Assembly (NCBI GenBank): GCA_017613735.1
Contig: JAGADF010000009.1
Coordinates: 310,001 to 374,000 of the forward strand
Source: Clostridia bacterium
Lineage (GTDB): Bacteria > Bacillota > Clostridia > Oscillospirales > Acutalibacteraceae
DNA: 64,000 nt
Direction of reading: 5' to 3'
The position numbers were made by a program, and so were the translations under genes. The number at the start of each line of letters is the position of its first letter. Position 1 is the first letter of the stretch. Positions 26,549 through 33,114 of the stretch are shown here, one piece after another. The notes beneath the pieces were generated by a model. That model had not been told where the DNA came from, ran no database searches, and saw nothing but the letters and a program-made list of their open reading frames with translations.

Positions 26549-26685
26549 AAAGAATTCTATCGAATCCGGTAAATAAAGGGAAAACGCCAAATCAGCTAAA
26601 AATACCGTAAAATGACAAAATAACGCGTTTTTCAGCCTTTTTAACTCCCCTTTATTATACAAAACTTATATTTTGTATAATTGTT
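26549..26685 (-). ncRNA. Candidate small structured RNA or structured leader
   Basis: Transcription from the consensus promoter at 26720-26692 would start near 26685. It would run through a 28-nt hairpin (26681-26654) and a 9-bp stem AATAAAGGG/CCCTTTATT (26656-26648 with 26580-26572). That stem nests a 7-bp stem AAAACGC/GCGTTTT (26631-26625 with 26587-26581). A 6-bp hairpin with a GATA loop (26566-26551) followed by TTTTAAAT could end it. No start codon with a ribosome site is present. This may be an independent RNA or the 5' part of a long xer leader. No known RNA family is recognised. Confidence 0.35.
26654..26681. repeat. 28-bp perfect 11-6-11 inverted repeat
   Basis: ATTATACAAAA and TTTTGTATAAT are perfect 11-bp arms around the hexamer CTTATA. 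The 11-6-11 geometry is that of Xer/dif sites, and the right arm shares 8 of 11 bases with the XerD-side arm of B. subtilis dif as I recall it. It also overlaps the first transcribed bases of the minus-strand promoter, so an operator or a 5' RNA hairpin is equally possible. Confidence 0.75.
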
Positions 26686-26691
26686 AATAAA

Positions 26692-26720
26692 ATTATACAC
26701 CCTATCCTTTTGTTTGTCAA
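26692..26720 (-). promoter_or_regulatory. Perfect-consensus SigA promoter in the xer upstream gap
   Basis: On the minus strand TTGACA (26720-26715) and TATAAT (26697-26692) are 17 bp apart. The next gene on this strand starts 540 nt downstream (xer). Confidence 0.8.
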
Positions 26721-26721
26721 T

Positions 26722-26756
26722 AAAAAAATAAAGCTCCTGCAATAAACTGCAAGAGC
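26722..26756 (-). terminator. Terminator of the cwlD-radA operon
   Basis: A 9-bp stem (26756-26748 with 26741-26733, one G-T pair) and 6-nt loop are followed on the minus strand by TTTATTTTTTTAT. It lies 18 nt after the last gene of the operon. Confidence 0.88.
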
Positions 26757-26773
26757 GTTTTATTATATAATTA

Positions 26774-27028
26774 TTATTCTTTTATCTCCTCTGCCTTTTC
26801 AAGCAAAACGTCAACGTCGTTCTTCTTATTAAAATACTTCTCCGCCATATCAAGTCCCTTTGAAGCGTAGTTCATAATCTTTTCGGCGGAAATATCTATT
26901 TTATTCAATGGCTGACCGTATTTTTTTGCTTTTTTCTTTGACGACATATAAACTGCGCCGACTGTTGTTGCCGCAAGCATACCGGCAAGCACTCTTGAAT
27001 TCTTTGACACTCTGCTCTCCCCTATCAT
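26774..27028 (-). CDS. Small membrane-anchored protein of unknown function
   Basis: This 84-residue protein has a short basic start, one hydrophobic helix (about residues 13-28), a lysine-rich turn and a charged helical C-terminus. I recognise no family. Its start overlaps the stop of the upstream gene by 4 nt, so it is translationally coupled to it. It closes the cwlD-radA operon. It is probably a membrane-tethered helix facing the cytoplasm. Confidence 0.65.
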   Translation of the reverse strand: MIGESRVSKNSRVLAGMLAATTVGAVYMSSKKKAKKYGQPLNKIDISAEKIMNYASKGLDMAEKYFNKKNDVDVLLEKAEEIKE

Positions 27029-27768
27029 TCGTTTATTGGAATAACCGAGCCGACGTCAGTAAGCTCAGTATCGCCGAGGCTGATATAATTTATTCCCTTT
27101 TTATTCAGAAAACCCTTTATAAGATTAAAATCGGGATGATTTTCAATCTTGCCTATAAACGCCAGATTGCTTTCATTCAGTTTGAAAGCGGCTCCGCCTA
27201 TGAATCCGTAGTCAAAGCCCTCAAGCATTACATAGCCTTTTCTAATTAATAATACACTAATCCCGCACTTTTCACAAGCATTTTTTACCGATTCGTCCTC
27301 GGTGATGATTGAATCGCCGTTCACCACGCATACCGAGCATTTTGAATAACCTTGTTTTACATTGATAATATTATATTCATTATCATTTATAAACCGTTTT
27401 AGCTTTTCGTCAAGAATATCAAATCTGCAAATAACATTTTCACCTGAAAACGCCGCGTTAACAGCGCAATCGTAAGGATATTCGCAGCCTTTTAATGTAA
27501 AACATTCAATTTCAAAGCCCTTTTTTTCAAGTATTTGAGCCAATTCTTGCTGACTGTCGCTTATAAGAATCCTGTTTTTGCCAAGATGAACAAGATTAAT
27601 GTCCGCATGAGTTGACAGACTGTTACCGAATAAACTGTTTTCCTTTATTTTAAGTACTTCGATATTGCGTTTTTCAAGCTCGTTTTTTACGCTTTCGGGA
27701 ATTTTCCCGACAATAACTCTTCTGACATTTTTAACGGGAAGATTCGGTTTTTCAACAAAACGCTCCAT
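27025..27768 (-). CDS. DUF6873-type GME-fold (guanidino-modifying enzyme-like) protein
   Basis: The 247-residue protein resembles the group named DUF6873, which has the alpha/beta propeller of guanidine-modifying enzymes such as dimethylarginine dimethylaminohydrolase. A conserved STHADINLVHLG segment near residue 60 and Cys-rich KCSVCVV near 150 may hold the His and Cys of an active site. No substrate is known. The ATG at 27768 lies one base after the radA stop; an upstream in-frame GTG or ATG within radA is not needed. The family call is from memory. Confidence 0.55.
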   Translation of the reverse strand: MERFVEKPNLPVKNVRRVIVGKIPESVKNELEKRNIEVLKIKENSLFGNSLSTHADINLVHLGKNRILISDSQQELAQILEKKGFEIECFTLKGCEYPYDCAVNAAFSGENVICRFDILDEKLKRFINDNEYNIINVKQGYSKCSVCVVNGDSIITEDESVKNACEKCGISVLLIRKGYVMLEGFDYGFIGGAAFKLNESNLAFIGKIENHPDFNLIKGFLNKKGINYISLGDTELTDVGSVIPINE

Positions 27769-27769
27769 A

Positions 27770-29143
27770 TTATTCACTGACCGCCTCAAATGCCTGGCGG
27801 ACATTCTTTGCTCCGATAACCTCTATGCCCTTTTTAACGCCCGGAGAGAGCTTTTTAAGGTTATGGTAAGGAATAACGCACCTTTTAAAACCGAGCCTTT
27901 TTGCCTCGCTTACACGCTGCTCGGCATTGGTTACGGAACGTAATTCGCCGCCGAGACCGATTTCGCCGAAAGCAATAACGTCATTTCTTATAACAACGTC
28001 CTTTAAGCTCGATACGACAGAAAGAGCAACAGGCAGGTCAGACGCGGGCTCATCAATTTTAAGTCCGCCTACAATATTAACGTAACAGTCCATATTGCCG
28101 ACAAAGTACCCTGCTCTCTTCTCAAGAACTGCAAGAATCATTGACATACGGTTATAATCAAAGCCGTTTGCCATTCTTCTCGGATTACCGAATCCGGTAG
28201 GCGCAACGAGTCCCTGAACCTCGGCAAGTATTGGACGGGAACCTTCCATAACACAGGCTATGCAGGAACCGGACGTATTTTCGGGTCTGCCCGAAATAAG
28301 CATCATCGAGGGATTTTCGACCTCGCTGAGTCCTTTATCGAGCATTTCGAAAACGCCGATTTCATTTGTCGAACCAAACCTGTTTTTAGCCGCCCTTAAA
28401 ATACGGTAAGAAAGGTTTCTTTCACCCTCAAAATACAAAACCGTATCGACAATGTGTTCAAGGACTTTCGGACCGGCTATATTGCCGTCCTTATTGACAT
28501 GACCGACTAAAAAAGTCGGAATATTAAGGCTTTTAGCCGTTCTCATATAAAGATTCGTGCATTCGCGCACCTGAACGACGCTGCCCGGAGCGGAATTCAA
28601 TTCGGAAATCATCATTGTCTGAATTGAGTCAATCATTACAATATCGGGCTTCTCCGAAGCGATATATTCGCAAATATATTCAGCGTCCGTTTCGCAAAGG
28701 ATGAACAGGTTGTCCGAATAAACGCCGAGGCGGTTTGCCCTGAGCTTAATCTGATGAGCCGATTCCTCACCCGAGACATAGAGAATTGAATGCTCCCTGC
28801 CCAGAGACTCACAAATCTGTAAAAGAAGGGTAGATTTACCTATACCCGGGTCACCGCTTAAAAGCACAAGCGAGCCCTTGACAATTCCTCCGCCAAGTGC
28901 CCTGTCAAGCTCGTTCATACCCGTCTTATATCTGTGCTCGGTTTCCGCGGCAATATCATTTATATTTACAACCTTACTTCTGTTTACGGAAGAAGCTTTG
29001 CTTTTTGAAGAAGAAACAGAAGCGTTTTCAACAGTTTCTTCCATGGTATTCCACTCCCCGCAGTTGGGGCACTGGCCGTACCATTTTGCGCTTTTATAGC
29101 CGCAATCGGAGCAGACAAATACATTTTTGATTTTAGAAGCCAT
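27770..29143 (-). CDS. radA: DNA repair protein RadA
   Basis: This RecA-like helicase aids branch migration in recombination. It has an N-terminal zinc finger (CSDCGYKSAKWYGQCPNC), Walker A GDPGIGKSTLL and the RadA-specific KNRFGSTNE motif. A C-terminal Lon-like domain follows. Two in-frame ATGs occur. The one at 29143 is 9 nt from the AAAGG site and is preferred over 29152, which abuts it. The gene overlaps the end of the amidase gene by 11 nt. Confidence 0.95.
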   Translation of the reverse strand: MASKIKNVFVCSDCGYKSAKWYGQCPNCGEWNTMEETVENASVSSSKSKASSVNRSKVVNINDIAAETEHRYKTGMNELDRALGGGIVKGSLVLLSGDPGIGKSTLLLQICESLGREHSILYVSGEESAHQIKLRANRLGVYSDNLFILCETDAEYICEYIASEKPDIVMIDSIQTMMISELNSAPGSVVQVRECTNLYMRTAKSLNIPTFLVGHVNKDGNIAGPKVLEHIVDTVLYFEGERNLSYRILRAAKNRFGSTNEIGVFEMLDKGLSEVENPSMMLISGRPENTSGSCIACVMEGSRPILAEVQGLVAPTGFGNPRRMANGFDYNRMSMILAVLEKRAGYFVGNMDCYVNIVGGLKIDEPASDLPVALSVVSSLKDVVIRNDVIAFGEIGLGGELRSVTNAEQRVSEAKRLGFKRCVIPYHNLKKLSPGVKKGIEVIGAKNVRQAFEAVSE

Positions 29144-29861
29144 ATTTAACATCCTTTTCGGAAATGTAATCTATAATTCCGTCAATAATTGAAAAAGTCA
29201 GTTCACATTGATAATCTTCATTTTTTAGCCTTAATAATTCCTCATCATTCGACATAAAGCCGCATTCGACAAGTACGGCGGGTTTTTCAGCTTTATAAAG
29301 CAGATAGATATCGGAACCGGACTTTTTAATCATCCTTTTATTATCGGGCTGAACAAGCACTTTTACGCTTGACTGTATGCTTTCGGCAAGAGGTTCGCTT
29401 TGTTCGTTATTTCCCGAATAAAAAACCTGCGTTCCCCAGGAAGAACTGCCCCTGTAATAATTCTGATGAACGCTTATAAACACGCAATTGTCAAAGCTGT
29501 TCATAATATCCATTCTTTTATGAATATCGGAAATCTTTTCATTTCTTATAGTTGAAGAGCTCTCCCCTAACGAGTTTTCATCAGTTCTTGTCATAACCGT
29601 ATTAAATCCGATTAAAGAAAGGCCGTCGCATAACTTTTTTGCAATCTCTAAATTGATAACGGCTTCATTCGTGCCGTCCGAAGCAACCGCTCCGCCGTCG
29701 GAGCCGCCGTGACCGGCGTCAATAATAATGACAAAATCATTATTAACGGGTTTAACAACCGCCTCAGGCTCATCCCGATTATCACCGAGCTTAAACATAA
29801 TAAATGAGAAAAAGCAAAGAATATATATACAAACAACCGTAATTCCTGTTCTGCCGCGCAT
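29133..29861 (-). CDS. cwlD: N-acetylmuramoyl-L-alanine amidase, CwlD-like
   Basis: The 242-residue zinc amidase has an N-terminal membrane anchor or signal (residues about 5-25) and an Amidase_3 domain. Zinc ligands are in DAGHGGSDGGA and SVHQNYY, and the catalytic Glu is in VECGFMSN. The size is that of CwlD, which removes peptide from muramic acid to make spore-cortex muramic lactam. A vegetative amidase of the same family is an alternative. It heads the operon and has its own promoter. Confidence 0.82.
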   Translation of the reverse strand: MRGRTGITVVCIYILCFFSFIMFKLGDNRDEPEAVVKPVNNDFVIIIDAGHGGSDGGAVASDGTNEAVINLEIAKKLCDGLSLIGFNTVMTRTDENSLGESSSTIRNEKISDIHKRMDIMNSFDNCVFISVHQNYYRGSSSWGTQVFYSGNNEQSEPLAESIQSSVKVLVQPDNKRMIKKSGSDIYLLYKAEKPAVLVECGFMSNDEELLRLKNEDYQCELTFSIIDGIIDYISEKDVKYGF

Positions 29862-29907
29862 TCATAACACCTCGGAAAAGTATATGAACGCAGATTTATC
29901 TTTATTA

Positions 29908-29936
29908 ATTATATATCAATTATCTGCTTTTGACAA
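29908..29936 (-). promoter_or_regulatory. Promoter of the cwlD-radA operon
   Basis: TTGTCA (29936-29931) and TATAAT (29913-29908) on the minus strand are 17 bp apart. The spacing and boxes fit SigA, although cwlD is under SigE in B. subtilis. Confidence 0.7.
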
Positions 29937-29962
29937 GATAGGCTCAGTCCGATTTTTGACAC

Positions 29963-29990
29963 AAAAAAGCGGCAGATTAACTGCCGCTTT
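29963..29990 (-). terminator. Terminator of rpsB-tsf
   Basis: A perfect 10-bp stem AAAGCGGCAG/CTGCCGCTTT (29990-29981 with 29975-29966) is followed on the minus strand by further T residues. It follows the tsf stop by 13 nt. Confidence 0.9.
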
Positions 29991-30003
29991 AAGTTTTATT
30001 TAA

Positions 30004-31101
30004 TTATTTAACCATGTTAGCGATTTCTTCGGCAAAATTTTCCTGTTTTTTCTCAATGCCCTCGCCTTTTGCAAAACGGGCATATTCGGAAATCTTAATC
30101 TCGGAACCGAGATTCTTTGCAACAGAAGAAATGTACTGAGCAACGTTCATCTTATCGTCCTTAACGAAAGTCTGCTCAAGAAGGCAGATTTCCTTAATCT
30201 GCTTGTTAATTCTGCCGTCGACAAGACCTGAGAAAATCTTATTATCAACGATTTCAGCCTTATGAGAAACAGCCGTAGCTGCAAGGATCTCAAGGGCTTC
30301 CTTAGAAATAAAGTTAGTAAAATTCTTTCTCTGCTTATTGTCAAGTCCCTGATAGATATTAATGTCGTCTTCGTTCCACTTTTTACCTTCTATAACCTCG
30401 TTGATAAGGCTTGTCAGAATGGGCATCGGGAGTGATTCAGGCTTATTCAGTGCACTCTCAATAGTAATCTTTTTAAGATTAGCAAGGTCTTCGTCCGAAA
30501 TATCGTCCTTACTCAGATATTCGGGACTCATAGCCGCTATTTGCATAGCAACATCCTTACCCATTGTTTCAAACTCAGGTTTAGCCGCAGTAGCGTCATC
30601 CGTATCAAAGCCAACAAGAACACCAACAGTACCGCCCATATGGATATAAGTAATAACGTGGCCTTCAATACGTGCAAAACGACGAACCTTCATATTTTCA
30701 CGCAGTGCAAGAAAAACCTCCTGAACAGCTTCCTCAACAGTGTTGTCACCGTCGGAAACTTTTGACTTTAGCAGAGCATCAAGGTCAGCGGGTTTAGCTT
30801 CAACAACCGTCTTTGCAACCTTGTTAGCAAGCTCTTTAAAGGGCTCGCCGTTTGCAACAAAGTCCGTCTCGCAGTTAATTTCAACAAGAGAACCTGCTTT
30901 ACCGTCCTTATATGCAGCTACAGAGCCTTCAGCAGCTACTCTGCTTGCCTTTTTAGCGGCAGAAGCAAGTCCTTTCTCTCTCAAGAACTCAATAGCTTTA
31001 TCCATATCTCCGTCTGTTTCGACAAGAGCCTTTTTACAATCCATCATGCCTACGCCGGTCTTCTCACGAAGAGCAACGACATCTTTTGCTGTAAATGCCA
31101 T
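30004..31101 (-). CDS. tsf: Elongation factor Ts with a long insertion
   Basis: This guanine nucleotide exchange factor for EF-Tu has an N-terminal UBA-like domain (VVALREKTGVGMMDCKKAL). The core exchange region (EINCETDFVA) follows, and near the C-terminus the conserved LLEQTFVKDD. At 365 residues it is longer than the common 280-310. The extra part (roughly residues 215-275) lies between the two halves of the core. The start follows GGAGG. It is co-transcribed with rpsB. Confidence 0.95.
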   Translation of the reverse strand: MAFTAKDVVALREKTGVGMMDCKKALVETDGDMDKAIEFLREKGLASAAKKASRVAAEGSVAAYKDGKAGSLVEINCETDFVANGEPFKELANKVAKTVVEAKPADLDALLKSKVSDGDNTVEEAVQEVFLALRENMKVRRFARIEGHVITYIHMGGTVGVLVGFDTDDATAAKPEFETMGKDVAMQIAAMSPEYLSKDDISDEDLANLKKITIESALNKPESLPMPILTSLINEVIEGKKWNEDDINIYQGLDNKQRKNFTNFISKEALEILAATAVSHKAEIVDNKIFSGLVDGRINKQIKEICLLEQTFVKDDKMNVAQYISSVAKNLGSEIKISEYARFAKGEGIEKKQENFAEEIANMVK

Positions 31102-31129
31102 AATTCTTTCCTCCGTTTTTTATAATAAT

Positions 31130-31150
31130 GCCCGCACAAAAAGTACGGGC
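31130..31150 (-). other. Hairpin in the rpsB-tsf spacer
   Basis: An 8-bp stem (GCCCGTAC/GTGCGGGC on the minus strand, one G-T) with a TTTTT loop lies between the two genes. It lacks a following T-run in the sense direction, so it is more likely a processing or attenuation element than a full terminator. Confidence 0.5.
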
Positions 31151-31162
31151 TATTTATTTTTA

Positions 31163-31909
31163 TTATTCAGCAACTTCCTCTATTTCTTCGTCAGCGGGAG
31201 CGTCTTCTACTGCCGCAGCGCCGGTCTGGCCCTGTCTGCCTTCGATAACTGCGTCAGCCATAGCGCCTGCGATAAGCTTTACGGCACGGATAGCGTCGTC
31301 GTTACCGGGAATTACATAATCGATTTCATCGGGATCGCAGTTTGTGTCGACGATAGCGACAATCGGAATACCGAGCTTTTTAGCTTCGGCAACTGCAATT
31401 CTTTCTTTTCTCGGGTCAACGATGAACATAGCAGCGGGCTGCTTCTTCATCTCGGTAATACCGCCGAGGAATTTTTCAAGTTTTTCGATTTCAAGCTCAA
31501 GCTTGGCAACTTCCTTCTTGGGGAGCATTTCGAATGTGCCGTCCTCGGACATAGCCTTAAGCTGAGCAAGTCTCTTTACTCTTTTCTTAATTGTGTTGAA
31601 GTTTGTAAGCATACCGCCGAGCCAGCGAGCGTTTACGAAAGGCATTTCGCAACGTTCAGCCTCTTCCTTAACGGAATCCTGAGCCTGCTTCTTAGTGCCT
31701 ACAAAAAGGATTTCGCCGCCTTCTGCAGATATGTCGCGAACGAACATATAAGCTTCCTCAAGCTTTTTAACAGTCTTCTGAAGGTCGATAATGTAAATAC
31801 CGTTTCTCTCCGTGAAGATGTACTCAGCCATTTTGGGGTTCCATCTTCTGGTCTGATGACCGAAGTGAACGCCTGCTTCAAGCAGCTGTTTCATTGATAC
31901 TACTGACAT
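31163..31909 (-). CDS. rpsB: 30S ribosomal protein S2
   Basis: The 248-residue protein starts with the highly conserved [19 protein letters not shown]. It contains the IVDTNCDPD motif and ends with an acidic tail ([11 protein letters not shown]). The rpsB-tsf pairing is nearly universal. A good AAGGAGG site precedes the ATG. A leader of about 117 nt may hold an autoregulatory structure. Confidence 0.98.
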   Translation of the reverse strand: MSVVSMKQLLEAGVHFGHQTRRWNPKMAEYIFTERNGIYIIDLQKTVKKLEEAYMFVRDISAEGGEILFVGTKKQAQDSVKEEAERCEMPFVNARWLGGMLTNFNTIKKRVKRLAQLKAMSEDGTFEMLPKKEVAKLELEIEKLEKFLGGITEMKKQPAAMFIVDPRKERIAVAEAKKLGIPIVAIVDTNCDPDEIDYVIPGNDDAIRAVKLIAGAMADAVIEGRQGQTGAAAVEDAPADEEIEEVAE

Positions 31910-32027
31910 TTGTTTTTCCTCCTTATTTTCCGCCGCAACGGTTTAAAGTTTCAGGCAACGGAAACGCATAAAAAGTAAAGAATTTACGTCCCCGCTAAGC
32001 AGAAAAATGCCGTCGCGTGTGAAATGC
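31910..32027 (-). promoter_or_regulatory. rpsB leader, possible S2 autoregulatory element
   Basis: About 117 nt separate the predicted start site from the rpsB ATG. The leader is GC-richer than other intergenic DNA here and contains CCGTTGC twice (near 31957-31963 and 31937-31943). Several short complementary segments such as GACGGCA suggest folding. S2 often controls its own leader. I cannot assign a named RNA family. Confidence 0.3.
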
Positions 32028-32033
32028 CTTGAT

Positions 32034-32062
32034 ATTTTAGCACCTTTTACTTATAAATGCAA
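32034..32062 (-). promoter_or_regulatory. Promoter of rpsB-tsf
   Basis: TTGCAT (32062-32057) and TAAAAT (32039-32034) on the minus strand are 17 bp apart, located between the ftsK-MBL terminator and rpsB. Confidence 0.7.
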
Positions 32063-32098
32063 GAATTTTTTTATGATTTTTCAAGGTTTTTTTATTAA

Positions 32099-32134
32099 AA
32101 AGAGCGGTTTTAACGCAAATAACGAAAAAACCGC
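32099..32134 (-). terminator. Terminator after the MBL hydrolase gene
   Basis: An 8-bp stem GCGGTTTT/AAAACCGC (32134-32127 with 32111-32104) is followed on the minus strand by TCTTTTT. It closes the ftsK-MBL unit. Confidence 0.75.
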
Positions 32135-32161
32135 CTGAAATATGTGAAAATACAAGTCAAA

Positions 32162-33109
32162 TCAATGCTTTTTACCCTTTTCAAAAGATATATAAAGCTT
32201 ATCTCCGTCACTGCCGACGACAACTGTACCGTTAAGGTCGGTACGAAGAACTGAAACGCCGTTCTTTTTAAGACGGTAAAGCACGTCCTCGCCCGGATGG
32301 CCGTATTCATTATCATAGCCGCAGGAAATAACCGCGACCAAGGGTTCAGTCTCTTTAAGAAAAGCTTTTGACGTACCCTTTGAGCTTCCGTGATGCCCGA
32401 CCTTTAAAACGTCGCATTTAAGATTCGCTTTATTATTTAAAAGATTCTTTTCATTTGTTTCCTCTGAATCCCCCATAAAAAGAAAAGAGGTCTCTTTATA
32501 ATCAAGCCTTAAAACAGCCGAAACATCGTTAAGATTTTCCGAATCCGTAAGAGAAGGCAAAACAGTTATAATCGAATCACCGATTTTATATTCATCCCCT
32601 GCTCTTGCGGCTGTAAACGGTATTTCCATTTTATTTATCTTATTGACAAGAAATAAGAAATCTCGTTCATCCTTATAAAGCTCTTCGGGTATTTCGGGCA
32701 TAAGTATATTCTTAACTTTTATAAAATCAAGAAGTCTCGTTGCGCCGCCGTAATGATCTGAATGCGGATGCGTAATAACGAGATATTCGATGCTCTTAAC
32801 ATTATGACTTAAAAGATATTCGCTTATTTCTTCACCGTCAATACTGTTACCGCAGTCGATAAGAATGCATTCGTTTTCGGTTTTGACAAGCGTGCAATCG
32901 CCCTGCCCAACGTCAATAAAATGGACGCTCAGGGGCTTGTTTTCGGCTTCGTCGTGCTTACCGGAAGTAAAATAATTAATATCGTTGCTCCAGGACGAAA
33001 TACCCGCCTTAGGGAAGTAAGTCTTGATTACGGAAATGACAAGAAATACCGCCAGAGCAACGATAATTAAAACTTTTTTAATTGTAGAAAGATTCTCAAA
33101 CCTTTTCAT
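32162..33109 (-). CDS. ComEC/Rec2-related MBL-fold hydrolase, membrane-anchored
   Basis: The 315-residue protein has one N-terminal membrane helix (about residues 13-30) and a metallo-beta-lactamase domain. Metal ligands lie in THPHSDHYGG, GDSEE and GHHGSS, and SVHFIDVGQGDC is typical of the ComEC-associated subgroup. The ComEC channel domain is absent. Stand-alone forms are thought to be secreted or surface hydrolases, perhaps nucleases. It starts 5 nt after the ftsK stop and likely depends on coupling. Confidence 0.8.
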   Translation of the reverse strand: MKRFENLSTIKKVLIIVALAVFLVISVIKTYFPKAGISSWSNDINYFTSGKHDEAENKPLSVHFIDVGQGDCTLVKTENECILIDCGNSIDGEEISEYLLSHNVKSIEYLVITHPHSDHYGGATRLLDFIKVKNILMPEIPEELYKDERDFLFLVNKINKMEIPFTAARAGDEYKIGDSIITVLPSLTDSENLNDVSAVLRLDYKETSFLFMGDSEETNEKNLLNNKANLKCDVLKVGHHGSSKGTSKAFLKETEPLVAVISCGYDNEYGHPGEDVLYRLKKNGVSVLRTDLNGTVVVGSDGDKLYISFEKGKKH

Positions 33110-33114
33110 TTGAA

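Larger units (their letters stand above)
26148..26773. other. Long AT-rich intergenic region upstream of xer
   Basis: This 626-nt stretch has no convincing gene on either strand and is the longest gap in the window. From the xer side it holds a 17-bp palindrome (26169-26185), about 350 nt of very AT-rich DNA without clear signals, a cluster of inverted repeats (26549-26681), a perfect SigA promoter (26692-26720) and the terminator of the upstream operon (26722-26756). Confidence 0.8.

Noticed and set aside
30740-31897. 385-codon plus-strand frame opposite tsf and rpsB
   Set aside because: It lies antisense to two highly conserved translation genes and has no family resemblance; it arises from the codon bias of those genes.
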